Positions 35,031-44,369 are shown, counted from the first letter of the stretch. The stretch is 64,000 nucleotides of DNA from an uncultured Geobacteraceae bacterium (GCA_903875605.1 CAIQWT010000032.1:1-64000); one strand, 5' to 3'. Numbers and translations: made by a program. Notes: a model not told the origin generated them from the letters alone.

Positions 35031-36845
35031 TTATTCGCAGACTTCTGTCATTGCAACCGGGTCAATGATCAGGGCAACACGGCCATCACCCAGAATTGTA
35101 GAACCGGCAATGCCGGGGATGTTTGCCAGATAATTGCCAAGAGACTTGATGGCAACCTCTTGCTGTCCAACTAGACGGGTAACAACCAGTCCCATTCTTT
35201 TTTCGGCGGCACCTACTACCACAACATAACAAAAATCATCGGCGTCATCGCGCTGCTGGACATTAAACACTTTCTGCAAGCGGATCAACGGAAGAACGAT
35301 ATCACGCAGTTTCAGAACTTCCTGCCCGCCGATCAGGTGAAACTTCCGTTGATCTACTCTGAGCGTTTCCAATACCGATGAGAGAGGAATAGAGTATATT
35401 TCTCCCATGACTTCAACCAGAAGGGATTGAATGATTGCCAGCGTAAGTGGCAGGCGCAGTATGAATTCTGAACCCAATCCTTTAGTGCTTTTTATTTCGA
35501 TCAATCCATTCAGCTTTTTGATGTTGGTCTTGACCACATCCATGCCGACACCGCGGCCTGAAAGGTCGGTTGCTTTTTCCTTAGTGGAAAATCCGGGTAA
35601 AAACAGCAGGTCAAAAACCTCGCGCTGGCTCATGGCGGTGAACTGCTCTTCTGTTATCAGCCCCTTCTCAATTGCTTTCCGTCCAACACGCTCAGTATCG
35701 ATGCCGCGGCCGTCATCTTTGATGTTGATGATAATCTGATTGCCCTCGTGTATGGCAGCCAGCACAAGCGTCCCGTTACGTGATTTTCCGGCAGCCAGAC
35801 GCTCGTCGGGAGTTTCAAGGCCATGGTCCATGGCGTTACGGATCAAGTGGATCAGCGGATCGCCGATCTCATCGACAACAGAGCGATCAAGTTCCGTCTC
35901 TTCGCCGACAATCTGCAGATCAACCTCTTTACCTAAATCACGTGACATGCTCCGTACGATACGGGGAAACTTTTTAAAAACTTTCTCAACCGGAATCATG
36001 CGCATTTTGAGGACCTGCATCTGCAGTTCGGAGGTAACAAAGCTCATCCGTTTGGTAAGCTTTCCGAATTCCTCGTTAAAATCGGCACGATTTACATCAT
36101 TCTGCTGAAGATCCTGATTGATCTGGATCATGCGGTTGCGCTCAAGCACCAGTTCACCAACCTGATTCATCAGGTCATCAAGACGTTTTACATCCACTCT
36201 GACAGTTGAGTTATCGGAAAGGTCGTCGCCGCCCTTGCCTTCGACCGGTTTGGGGGGAACAGGCGCTTTTTTCGGCACAACATCGGCTGTCGGCTTTGGA
36301 ACAGGAACCGGAGCTGCAACGGGATTTGGGATCGAGTCGGCAGATTGTGACGGTGTTTCAAGCGGAGACGGTGCCGATTCAGTGTCAGGAGTTGTCACAG
36401 TGGGTGCTGCCGGTAGCGGCTGGATTGCTTCGGGTTTGGCAGCAGTTGCGGTGTCCAGCAGGAACGGTAATAACTTGTTGATAGTCCCGTCAGTTTCCCG
36501 TTCCTGAATATCACCGGCTTTTATGTCACTTACCAGAAGCTTGACAAGGTCGGTAGCTTCCAGGATGACGTCCATTATCTCAGGGTTGACAACAAGTTCA
36601 CCTTTGCGGAGACGATTCAGCACATCTTCAGTTTTATGGGCGACCTTGACCAGCAGATCAAAACCCAGGAAACTTGAAGCTCCTTTGATAGTATGAATCG
36701 AACGGAAAATGCGATTCATAAGCTCAGTGTCATCAGAGGATTTCTCAAGGGTTATAAGATCGTCGTCCAGTTTTTCGAGTAATTCGGTAGTTTCGGCAAG
36801 AAAACCGTCAAGTAGTTCCTGGTCTTCGCAATCAATTGGTGGCAT
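35031..36845 (-). CDS. cheA: Chemotaxis histidine kinase
   Basis: A 604-residue protein. The N-terminal Hpt domain has the phosphorylated His51 (RSIHTIKGASSFLGF). A Pro/Ala/Val-rich linker (about residues 135-205) takes the place of a recognisable CheY-binding P2 domain. The dimerisation, ATPase (HLIRNAMDHGLE; DDGRGID; GRGVGMDVVKTNI) and CheW-like regulatory domains follow in order. Together with the absence of a cheY gene in the cluster, the missing P2 suggests an unusual output. Ribosome binding site AGGAG, ATG 36845. Confidence 0.93.
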   Translation of the reverse strand: MPPIDCEDQELLDGFLAETTELLEKLDDDLITLEKSSDDTELMNRIFRSIHTIKGASSFLGFDLLVKVAHKTEDVLNRLRKGELVVNPEIMDVILEATDLVKLLVSDIKAGDIQERETDGTINKLLPFLLDTATAAKPEAIQPLPAAPTVTTPDTESAPSPLETPSQSADSIPNPVAAPVPVPKPTADVVPKKAPVPPKPVEGKGGDDLSDNSTVRVDVKRLDDLMNQVGELVLERNRMIQINQDLQQNDVNRADFNEEFGKLTKRMSFVTSELQMQVLKMRMIPVEKVFKKFPRIVRSMSRDLGKEVDLQIVGEETELDRSVVDEIGDPLIHLIRNAMDHGLETPDERLAAGKSRNGTLVLAAIHEGNQIIINIKDDGRGIDTERVGRKAIEKGLITEEQFTAMSQREVFDLLFLPGFSTKEKATDLSGRGVGMDVVKTNIKKLNGLIEIKSTKGLGSEFILRLPLTLAIIQSLLVEVMGEIYSIPLSSVLETLRVDQRKFHLIGGQEVLKLRDIVLPLIRLQKVFNVQQRDDADDFCYVVVVGAAEKRMGLVVTRLVGQQEVAIKSLGNYLANIPGIAGSTILGDGRVALIIDPVAMTEVCE

Positions 36846-36887
36846 GGTTGGTCAACTCCTGAAAAAAAATATGGGGAAACGGTGTTA

Positions 36888-37382
36888 TTACATTCCGGTA
36901 AAGAGATTCTTTTCATCCCTGGAAAACATCTTTTCAAGATTAAGTAAGACTAGCAGGCGTTCTGACTGGTTTATAACGCCGGCAATACATTCTTGATCTA
37001 TGCCGCCTGCAACCATTGCTGGTGATGGCTGGATTTCGCTGCCGGAAATTCGTATTACTTCAGAAACAGCGTCAACAATAAAGCCCATCAATTCACCGCC
37101 CATATCCATAACCATAATTCTGGTCTGTTTGTCGTTACCCGCCTCAATTAACCCGAACTTTTTTCTCATGCAGATTATCGGAACAACCTTGCCGCGTAGA
37201 TTGATGACGCCCTCTACATAATCAGGGGTATTCGGCACTCGGGTAACAATAGGCATACGGATGATTTCACGCACCTTCAGCACATCCACCCCGTATTCCT
37301 CCTGATCGAGGTTGAAGCTTACCAGCTGGATAAGTTCATCATGATTGTCGTCAGTCTTTATAGCCACCAGTGCATTCTGCAT
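36888..37382 (-). CDS. cheW: Chemotaxis coupling protein
   Basis: A 164-residue adaptor between receptors and CheA. The CheW fold shows VSFNLDQEEYGVDVLKVREI, then VEGVINLRGKVVPIICMRKKFG and a C-terminal LLVLLNLEKMF. ATG 37382 has GGGGAG upstream; a TTG one codon earlier is less likely. It is the first gene of the minus-strand cluster. The 253-nt region to the divergent sigma-54 activator gene holds four TGTCAA/TTGACA boxes. Confidence 0.93.
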   Translation of the reverse strand: MQNALVAIKTDDNHDELIQLVSFNLDQEEYGVDVLKVREIIRMPIVTRVPNTPDYVEGVINLRGKVVPIICMRKKFGLIEAGNDKQTRIMVMDMGGELMGFIVDAVSEVIRISGSEIQPSPAMVAGGIDQECIAGVINQSERLLVLLNLEKMFSRDEKNLFTGM

Positions 37383-37569
37383 CAATCGATCTCCCCGAAG
37401 TAAATGAATGTTAAATGCCGTTATAGAGAAGTATGCTCAAGTAAGTTCTGTCAATTTACCATGCATGTCAATCTATATCAAGCATACATGCAATAAACAA
37501 CCATCAAAAATAAGCGAATATACATTATTGATTGTTTTTTTTTGACATAAGAATATATAAGTCATTTTA

Positions 37570-37597
37570 TTGACATTTGCGTTAATAGCTGTAATAT
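37570..37597 (+). promoter_or_regulatory. Sigma-70 type promoter of the sigma-54 activator gene
   Basis: TTGACA (37570-37575) and TAATAT (37592-37597) are separated by 16 nt, about 40 nt before the ATG at 37636. The -35 box is a perfect consensus. Further TTGACA/TGTCAA boxes lie at 37542-37547, 37466-37471 and 37449-37454 in the same divergent region. Confidence 0.6.
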
Positions 37598-37635
37598 GTC
37601 TAAACGTAACATATTCTAAGGGGGTTCGTTCAGCT

Positions 37636-39045
37636 ATGCGCGAAAACGGCACAATTCTCATAGCAGACAATGATGTGAAAACCCGTGATCTGGTGTCGGC
37701 TTTTTTGACTTATCAGGGGTACGACATTGCTGCTGCAGAAGGAAATACCCCATTTTTTGAAACAATTGAAAATAATAATGTTGACATTATTATTGCTGAT
37801 TTGACTTACTTACGGCTGATAGACCCTGATTTTAAAGAACGCTGCGCCCTTATCAACCCGTTGCTTGTGCTTATCGGATACGGTGAAATAGACGGTGCCG
37901 AGCATGTGAAATCCGACAGTGACACCATTTTTACGCTTCCCAAGCCACTAAATCTGGATGAGCTGGAAAGTCTTGTCATGCGGGCACGCGAATACCAGTC
38001 GATGAAGATGTACGACCGTACGGTCGGGGACTCCGCTCAAAACAAGATTCTCTCGGCATCCATGATAGGCACGAGCCCGCCAATGCGGGCTCTTTTTGAA
38101 ATGATTACCAAAGTCGCTGCCTCAAATGCTACCGTTCTGATTCAGGGAGAATCCGGCACCGGCAAGGAACTTGCAGCAAGAGCTATACATCAACTGAGTA
38201 ACAGGAATGCTAAAAACTTTGTTCCGGTTAACTGTGCTGCTATTCCGGATGATCTGCTGGAGAGTGAGTTGTTCGGGCATGTTAAGGGCTCTTTTACCGG
38301 AGCCTACGCCAATCGTATCGGACGTTTTGAGATGGCTGACAAGGGGTCTCTTTTCCTGGATGAGATCGGCGATATGAAGGCCAATTTACAGGTGAAACTG
38401 TTGCGGGTTCTTCAAAACAGAGAGTTTGAGCCGGTTGGAGCATCAAAGTCACAAAAAGTAGATGTCCGTATTATAGCTGCAACCAATAAAAATCTTGAAG
38501 AGCTGGTGGTAAGCCGCGACTTCAGGGAGGATCTTTATTACCGGCTGTCGGTTATTCCTATCACCATCCCGCCGCTTCGAGAACGGCGAGAAGATATACC
38601 GGTGCTGATCCATACTTTTCTCGTCCGCTTTAATGCAGATAAGCGAAATACGGTAAAAGGATTTTCACGCGAAGTCCTTAGTATCCTTTGTAACTACGAA
38701 TGGCCGGGAAACGTCCGTGAACTTGAAAATCTGGTAGAACGGCTCGTTATTTTGAAGGGAAGTGGTTTGATAGTTCCTGATGACCTACCAGAAAAATATC
38801 TGTCGGGAAAACCTTCCAGAGCAATATTAGTTCAGATTCCGACTCTTCCAGCAGATAATCTGCTTCCTGAAGGGGGGATCTGTCTTAATTCTGCGGTTGA
38901 GGAGTTCGAAAACAATCTCATTGCACAGGCTCTTTCTCGTTCAGGGGGCAACAAGAAGGAAGCTGCTATCCTGTTGAATTTGAAACGCACGACTCTGATT
39001 GAAAAACTGAAGAAAAAGAACATGTCTTTCAATGAGGATCAATAG
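37636..39045 (+). CDS. Sigma-54-dependent response regulator (NtrC family)
   Basis: A 469-residue protein from ATG 37636; the longer frame from 37570 includes the promoter. The receiver domain is divergent: ADND replaces the usual acidic pair context, and the likely phospho-Asp lies in IIIADLTYLR. The AAA+ domain has a Walker A GESGTGKE, Walker B FLDEIGDM, and a sigma-54 contact loop written GSFTGA instead of GAFTGA. The C-terminal Fis-type helix-turn-helix is NKKEAAILLNLKRTTLIEKL. It is divergent from the che cluster and 2 nt from a lytic transglycosylase gene, so it may regulate motility or surface functions; inference. Confidence 0.9.
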   Translation: MRENGTILIADNDVKTRDLVSAFLTYQGYDIAAAEGNTPFFETIENNNVDIIIADLTYLRLIDPDFKERCALINPLLVLIGYGEIDGAEHVKSDSDTIFTLPKPLNLDELESLVMRAREYQSMKMYDRTVGDSAQNKILSASMIGTSPPMRALFEMITKVAASNATVLIQGESGTGKELAARAIHQLSNRNAKNFVPVNCAAIPDDLLESELFGHVKGSFTGAYANRIGRFEMADKGSLFLDEIGDMKANLQVKLLRVLQNREFEPVGASKSQKVDVRIIAATNKNLEELVVSRDFREDLYYRLSVIPITIPPLRERREDIPVLIHTFLVRFNADKRNTVKGFSREVLSILCNYEWPGNVRELENLVERLVILKGSGLIVPDDLPEKYLSGKPSRAILVQIPTLPADNLLPEGGICLNSAVEEFENNLIAQALSRSGGNKKEAAILLNLKRTTLIEKLKKKNMSFNEDQ

Positions 39046-39047
39046 GA

Positions 39048-39851
39048 ATGTCGATAACATTGGAAAAACTTTCTCTGCTGGGGTCACTGGCTCCGCTGCG
39101 ACTAAAAACGGATATTGTTGGCAGTCCGCAGGATAACGGTTTTGCCGGAAAACTCGATAAGGCACTGGGTAATGGAGAGCCTATAGTCTCTAGTGCCACT
39201 GACAAAGCCAGGGAATTGGCCGAGTCACTAACCCTGCAGATGCTGCAAAGTTCTCTTTCCCTGGGTGGTGATGCGCTCTCTAATTCATCAGTCTCTTCAC
39301 GCTCGACTCTTATTCCTTCTGCAAACGCGCTGCTGCAGGCTTATAGCGCCAACATTCCTGTAAGCGGAGAGTCATCATCTCCAGCAGTTCCGTCACCCCC
39401 TCCTGAGACCCTGAAGAATGTCTCTGCGGCAACTCTGGCAGGGTCATCACTCATTGCGCGTTCCGGTTCGGACTGGCTTGACCCTATTATTGCTAAAGCT
39501 TCTCAAAAGTACGGTGTTGAGGTCGGGCTTATAAAAGCGGTTATAAAAGCAGAGAGTGATTTTAAACCGCAAGCAATTTCACACGCCGGAGCTCGCGGCT
39601 TGATGCAGCTTATGCCTGCTACTGCACGTTCGCTGGGGGTCAGTGACTCTTTCGATCCTGAACAGAATGTTATGGGTGGAACCCGTTTTCTAAAAGATAT
39701 GCTGCAGCGCTACAACGGCGATGTCGATTCGGCTCTGGCGGCCTATAACTGGGGGCCTGGCAATGTCGACAAGCGACCGGACCGGCTGCCACGCGAAACA
39801 CGCGACTACCTGGTGCGAGTCAAGCAACTATACGCTTCGTACAGTAGCTGA
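39048..39851 (+). CDS. Lytic murein transglycosylase, SLT domain, no signal peptide
   Basis: A 267-residue protein. The C-terminal half is a Slt-type lysozyme fold with the catalytic Glu in AVIKAESDF, and AGARGLMQLMPATA and AAYNWGPGNV motifs. The first 130 residues are low-complexity, Ser-rich and lack a Sec signal. An N-terminal segment (ELAESLTLQMLQSSLSL) is vaguely like rod-binding regions of flagellar muramidases. Since it must reach the cell wall, export by another route, such as a flagellar or other secretion apparatus, is possible. It forms an operon with the sigma-54 activator. Confidence 0.85.
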   Translation: MSITLEKLSLLGSLAPLRLKTDIVGSPQDNGFAGKLDKALGNGEPIVSSATDKARELAESLTLQMLQSSLSLGGDALSNSSVSSRSTLIPSANALLQAYSANIPVSGESSSPAVPSPPPETLKNVSAATLAGSSLIARSGSDWLDPIIAKASQKYGVEVGLIKAVIKAESDFKPQAISHAGARGLMQLMPATARSLGVSDSFDPEQNVMGGTRFLKDMLQRYNGDVDSALAAYNWGPGNVDKRPDRLPRETRDYLVRVKQLYASYSS

Positions 39852-39881
39852 ACTTTTTATACACTGGCAATTTGACTAAAG

Positions 39882-39970
39882 CGACATCTTCGTAGGCTAG
39901 TCTCCGGCTCCTCAACGTACGAATAGTACGCCTCGTCGCCTCAATCCTTAGCCAACTTGATGTCATTTTT
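39882..39970. repeat. Long intergenic inverted-repeat element with terminator-like end
   Basis: The outer arms GACATC (39883-39888) and GATGTC (39959-39964), the next arms GGCTA and TAGCC, and a central hairpin CGTAC-GAATA-GTACG (39916-39930) form an imperfect cruciform-like structure of about 83 nt, followed by ATTTTTTA. I recall similar GAGGCGACGAGGCGTACT-type elements between genes in Geobacter genomes, but could not compare them here. It probably terminates the transglycosylase operon and may be a mobile palindromic element. No second copy is seen in the window. Confidence 0.65.
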
Positions 39971-40010
39971 TATTCAGAACTGGAATTACTAATTCCCACT
40001 GCGAGGCAAT

Positions 40011-42347
40011 ATGGCTCCACTTTACATCGTCGGCACCGGACCTGGTGACGTCTGTCATCTTACGGATGCCGCCAGGCAGGCCATTGCTGCATCTAATGTC
40101 ATCATCGGCTACGATAACTATGTAGAAATGGTTCGTCCACTGCTGGATGGCAAAGAGGTCATGTCCACCGGTATGATGAAAGAGGTACAGCGTTGTCGCG
40201 AGGCTATTCGCCTGGCGCGGAATGGGGAAACGGTGGCACTGGTTTCTGGCGGGGATTCCGGTATTTACGGCATGGCCGGTCTGGTTCTGGAGCTTGCGGA
40301 GCTCGATCACAAACATGACTCTGATTTAGCGCAACTTGATATTCAGGTAATACCGGGTATTTCAGCTGTTCAAGCTGCTGCCGCACTGCTCGGCGCGCCT
40401 CTTATGCACGATTTTGCTGTAATCTCTTTGTCAGATCTGCTGACGCCGTGGGAACTTATTAAAACAAGATTGAGAGCTGCTGCAGAGGCGGATTTTGTAG
40501 TTGCACTGTATAATCCCCGCAGTAAGAGTCGCCGGACACAGATAGAGGATGCGCGGGTGATCTTTTTGACGCATCGACCTCCGGAAACACCGGTGGGAAT
40601 TGTCCGCAATGCATACCGGGAAGGGCAATCAGTTGTCGTGACAAGCCTCGGCCAGATGCTGGATCATGAGATTGATATGACCAGTATAGTGTTGGTCGGT
40701 AACGCCAGCAGTTTTGTGGATGCTCAAGGACGCATTGTAACACCACGTGGTTATGCCGCTAAATACGGTCCTGGATCTACCTCCGCAGAATTAGTAACCG
40801 ACAGGGGGCCGCTCGCTCAGGCAGGGGCGGTCATGTTTTGCGGCACCGCTTCTGATGTCGGAAAATCGATTGTAACTGCAGGCTTTTGTCGGTTGCTTCT
40901 CAAGCGTGGCATGACTGTTGCCCCGTTCAAATCGCAGAATATGTCCCTGAATTCCTACGTTACTCCGGAAGGGGGCGAAATAGGTAGAGCCCAGGCGGTG
41001 CAGGCTCAGGCCTGTGACATTAACCCTCATACCGACATGAATCCGGTCCTTCTGAAACCTAATTCCGATACCGGAAGTCAGGTTATTGTACAGGGTAAAG
41101 CTGTCGCAAATATGTCAATTTCTGAATATGATGCATTCAAGACGACCGCTTTTGAAAAAATATGGGAAAGTTATGACCGCTTACGTCAGGCCTATGAATT
41201 TATCGTCATAGAAGGGGCCGGGAGTATCTCGGAAATCAACCTGAAAAAAAATGACATAGCCAATCTGAAGATTGCTACAATGGCACGTTGCCCGGTTATT
41301 CTAGTAGCGGATATTGATCGCGGTGGCGTTTTTGCCCAGATCATAGGTACGATCGAACTACTGGAGCCGTTAGAGCGTTCTTATGTCAAAGGGATAATCA
41401 TTAATAAATTTCGCGGTGATGTCACTATCTTGCAGCCGGGCATTGATTTCATTGAGCAGCGCACAGGGTTGCCGGTGCTTGGAGTCCTGCCCTGGTTAGC
41501 CGATATAAGCCTGCCCGCCGAAGACAGTGTCGCGCTCGGCCAGCGTTCCAAGGTTGTCAGCATCATGGCCGGGCATAAAAAGATTCATATCGGTGTTCTT
41601 AAGCTGCCGAGAATTTCCAATTTTACCGATTTTGATCCGCTGCAAAATGAGCCTGATGTTCATCTGGCCTATGTTGAGATGCCAGACCACCTGCAAGGTC
41701 TGGACATTCTTATTATCCCGGGAAGCAAGTCAACTATAGCTGATCTGTATTTCATTATGGAGCGCGGTCTTTACGATGCAGTCCGTGAGTTTAAAGGGCA
41801 TATTATAGGGATATGTGGCGGTTTCCAGATGCTAGGGACACAGGTGCTGGATCCGGACGGAGTTGAATCCTCTATTAAAGAGGCTCAGGGCCTTGATCTG
41901 CTCCCTTCTACTACGCTCCTTATGCTGCAGAAAGAGACTCATCAGGCATTATCTTATCTGGATGAAGCCGGATTGATGGTTGCCCCGGAATGTAACGGCG
42001 TCATGACCGGTTATGAGATCCATATGGGCGTAACGACTCTCGCCAAGGGATTGCGGCCGTTCTCCAAGATTTTCCGACGTGGCGATATGTCTGTTTCTGT
42101 TGAAGACGGCGCAGTTTCACCAGATGGCAGGATATTTGGTACCTACCTTCATGGTGTCTTTGAAAACGGTAGATTCCGCGAAATATACCTGAACAGTATC
42201 CGTCTTGAAAAAGGTATGCCACTCAGGCGCGGGGCCGATAAGCAACCACAGCACGACCCATTTGACCAACTGGCTGATCAGTTTGAAAAACACCTCGATC
42301 TACCACGCCTCATGACGATTTGCGGACTGGGCAGTGGCACCCCCTGA
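40011..42347 (+). CDS. Fused precorrin-3B C17-methyltransferase and cobyric acid synthase
   Basis: Residues 1-about 245 are a CobJ/CbiH-type corrin methyltransferase (LYIVGTGPGD at the start; VIPGISAVQAAAALLGAPL; VALYNPRSKSR). After a short linker, residues about 268-778 are CobQ/CbiP, the ATP- and glutamine-dependent amidase: P-loop-like GTASDVGKSIVTAG, FKSQNMSLNS, the amidotransferase Cys602 in GICGGFQMLG, and the His of GTYLHGVFEN. The frame is continuous with no sign of a sequencing join. The fusion joins an early corrin-ring methylation and a late side-chain amidation, steps that are not consecutive. It is followed by cbiB with a 14-nt overlap. Confidence 0.9.
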   Translation: MAPLYIVGTGPGDVCHLTDAARQAIAASNVIIGYDNYVEMVRPLLDGKEVMSTGMMKEVQRCREAIRLARNGETVALVSGGDSGIYGMAGLVLELAELDHKHDSDLAQLDIQVIPGISAVQAAAALLGAPLMHDFAVISLSDLLTPWELIKTRLRAAAEADFVVALYNPRSKSRRTQIEDARVIFLTHRPPETPVGIVRNAYREGQSVVVTSLGQMLDHEIDMTSIVLVGNASSFVDAQGRIVTPRGYAAKYGPGSTSAELVTDRGPLAQAGAVMFCGTASDVGKSIVTAGFCRLLLKRGMTVAPFKSQNMSLNSYVTPEGGEIGRAQAVQAQACDINPHTDMNPVLLKPNSDTGSQVIVQGKAVANMSISEYDAFKTTAFEKIWESYDRLRQAYEFIVIEGAGSISEINLKKNDIANLKIATMARCPVILVADIDRGGVFAQIIGTIELLEPLERSYVKGIIINKFRGDVTILQPGIDFIEQRTGLPVLGVLPWLADISLPAEDSVALGQRSKVVSIMAGHKKIHIGVLKLPRISNFTDFDPLQNEPDVHLAYVEMPDHLQGLDILIIPGSKSTIADLYFIMERGLYDAVREFKGHIIGICGGFQMLGTQVLDPDGVESSIKEAQGLDLLPSTTLLMLQKETHQALSYLDEAGLMVAPECNGVMTGYEIHMGVTTLAKGLRPFSKIFRRGDMSVSVEDGAVSPDGRIFGTYLHGVFENGRFREIYLNSIRLEKGMPLRRGADKQPQHDPFDQLADQFEKHLDLPRLMTICGLGSGTP

Positions 42348-43305
42348 CACGCTGATAATACTACTGGCACTGCTGCTAGACCTGACAATCGGAGATCCGC
42401 ATTGGTTGCCGCATCCGGTTGTCGCTATCGGTCGGCTAATTCATAAGCTTGATCAGGTTTTGCGCCGTGACTGGCTGAATGAAAGACTTGCCGGAGTTTT
42501 CCTCCTGCTGCTTGTTGTTTTTTGCTCCGCTGGCACGACATGGATTCTGCTCAGGGTTATAACCAATCTCCTACCGCTGGCCGGTTGGATCGCCGGCATA
42601 ATTATCTCAGCAACCTGCCTGGCCACCCGTTCCCTGCATAAAGAATCCTCCCGCGTTGCTTCTGCGCTTCTGGCAGGGGATCTTGCGGAGGCCCGTCTCT
42701 ACCTTTCTTATATTGTGGGGCGCGATACAGATCAACTGGAAGAACCCGAAATTTGGCGTGCGTTAGTGGAAACGGTTGCAGAAAACACCTCTGATGGTAT
42801 TATTGCCCCGCTTTTCTGGTTGACGCTCGGTGGTCCTGTCGGGGCGATGGCATTCAAGGCGGTCAGTACTCTGGATTCTATGGTCGGTTATAAGAGCCAG
42901 CGTTATCTGTATTTGGGGTGGGCGTCGGCACGTATGGATGATCTGCTTAACTATATTCCTGCCCGGATCTCAGCACTGCTGATTGTAATGGCGGCGCCAT
43001 TCTCCGGTTGTTCGGCGGCTGATGCTGCACGGATAACTCTGAGGGATTGCCTGAAACATCCTTCACCCAACAGCGGTCATCCTGAAGCTGCAGCCGCTGG
43101 TGCGCTGGGTGTGAGACTTGGCGGTGCTGCCACATACGGCGGTATTATATCTTGGAAAGAGTTTATTGGTGATCAACAGCAGTTGCTCGACGAACGCACG
43201 TATCGAAGTATGATCAAGCTGATGTATATATCAACCCTGCTTATGGCGATTGCCTGTTTATTCGTCGCTTTCTACCTGAGAGGATTCCATGTCCCGTTTA
43301 TATGA
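42334..43305 (+). CDS. cbiB: Adenosylcobinamide-phosphate synthase
   Basis: An integral membrane protein of 323 residues that attaches aminopropanol phosphate to cobyric acid. Conserved segments include DLTIGDPHWLPHPVVAIG at the start, AETVAENTSDGIIAPLFW (shown in part: VAENTSDGIIAPLFW), NSGHPEAAAAGALGVRLGG and FKAVSTLDSMVGYKS. It starts with GTG 42334 inside the end of the fused cobJ-cobQ gene, and its own end overlaps the next gene by 17 nt, so the three are translationally coupled. Confidence 0.93.
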   Translation: MAPPDTLIILLALLLDLTIGDPHWLPHPVVAIGRLIHKLDQVLRRDWLNERLAGVFLLLLVVFCSAGTTWILLRVITNLLPLAGWIAGIIISATCLATRSLHKESSRVASALLAGDLAEARLYLSYIVGRDTDQLEEPEIWRALVETVAENTSDGIIAPLFWLTLGGPVGAMAFKAVSTLDSMVGYKSQRYLYLGWASARMDDLLNYIPARISALLIVMAAPFSGCSAADAARITLRDCLKHPSPNSGHPEAAAAGALGVRLGGAATYGGIISWKEFIGDQQQLLDERTYRSMIKLMYISTLLMAIACLFVAFYLRGFHVPFI

Positions 43306-44365
43306 TCATGGCGGCAATATATTTACCGTTGCCCGGGCGCTTGGCCTTGCACCCGATCAGATTGTGGACTTTTCTGCCAGTATTAATCCGCTCGGCATGT
43401 CGCCAATGGTTAATAAAGCCTTAATCAGCTCAATTGTCAGCCTCATTCATTACCCCGATACCAGTCACATCGAACTTAAGCTGGCACTGGCTGAATTACA
43501 TGGCATTTCTCCGCATCACCTCACAATTGCCAACGGTTCAACCGAGCTGATTTATAACCTCCCCTTGCTGCTGCCAGGGAAAAAAGCCCTGATTATCTCT
43601 CCTTCATTCAGTGAATATACCAAGGCACTTGACCAGCATCGCTGGGATACACAGCATTTTGTCCTGACTCCTGAAAGCGGCTTTTCAATAGATCTGGGCA
43701 AGCTAGAGATAGCTCTGGCTGCTGGAGTGGATGCCCTTTTTCTCTGCAACCCCGGCAATCCCAACGGGACTCTATATCCGCAGCAGCTGATAGAGCATAT
43801 CTGTAGTCTATGCAAATCCTCTGGAACATTTGTAGTTCTGGATGAAGCGTTCATTGATTTTTGCGAGGAAGCTTCGTCCAAGCTGATAATTCTGCAAAAT
43901 GATAATGCTATTATACTTCGCTCGATGACTAAATTTTATGGAATTCCCGGACTACGCCTGGGCTATGCAATAAGTAACGGGGCTCTAGCCGAGCGGCTTG
44001 ATTTGTTGGGTGGTCCCTGGAGTGTTAACACGCTGGCATTAGCGGCAGGAGTCGCGGCCACTCAGGATGTCCGGCATAATCGGGAGACACTTGCATATAT
44101 AAGGCGTGAGCGGCAGATACTTTCTGATGGTCTGACCGACTTTTCACAGTTCAAGGTATATCCATCGAGTACAAACTATCTGCTGGTAGAGATTTCAGAG
44201 GGCATGACATCCGCCGAACTCAAAGAACACCTGCTGCTACAGCGGATATTGATACGAGATTGTGCCGGTTTTGTTGGGCTGACAGAGCGATTCTTCCGTG
44301 TTGCGGTGCGGACAGATGAGGAAAACAGACAGCTGCTCGGATGTCTGGCTGGATTGCTTGGATAA
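43289..44365 (+). CDS. cobD: Threonine-phosphate decarboxylase (HisC-like, PLP-dependent)
   Basis: A 358-residue class I/II aminotransferase-fold enzyme with the start HGGNIFTVARALG and DFSASINPLGMS that mark the CobD branch and not histidinol-phosphate aminotransferase. The PLP lysine is Lys215 (SMTKFYGIPGLRLG); NPGNPNGTLYP is also present. It supplies aminopropanol phosphate, the substrate of the CbiB step encoded just upstream. A bidirectional terminator follows, shared with the convergent glgC. Confidence 0.9.
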   Translation: MSRLYDHGGNIFTVARALGLAPDQIVDFSASINPLGMSPMVNKALISSIVSLIHYPDTSHIELKLALAELHGISPHHLTIANGSTELIYNLPLLLPGKKALIISPSFSEYTKALDQHRWDTQHFVLTPESGFSIDLGKLEIALAAGVDALFLCNPGNPNGTLYPQQLIEHICSLCKSSGTFVVLDEAFIDFCEEASSKLIILQNDNAIILRSMTKFYGIPGLRLGYAISNGALAERLDLLGGPWSVNTLALAAGVAATQDVRHNRETLAYIRRERQILSDGLTDFSQFKVYPSSTNYLLVEISEGMTSAELKEHLLLQRILIRDCAGFVGLTERFFRVAVRTDEENRQLLGCLAGLLG

Positions 44366-44369
44366 AAAA

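Noticed and set aside
39852-40010. Cobalamin riboswitch before the cobalamin genes
   Set aside because: The gap is filled by the palindromic element, and I could not find a B12-box-like sequence.
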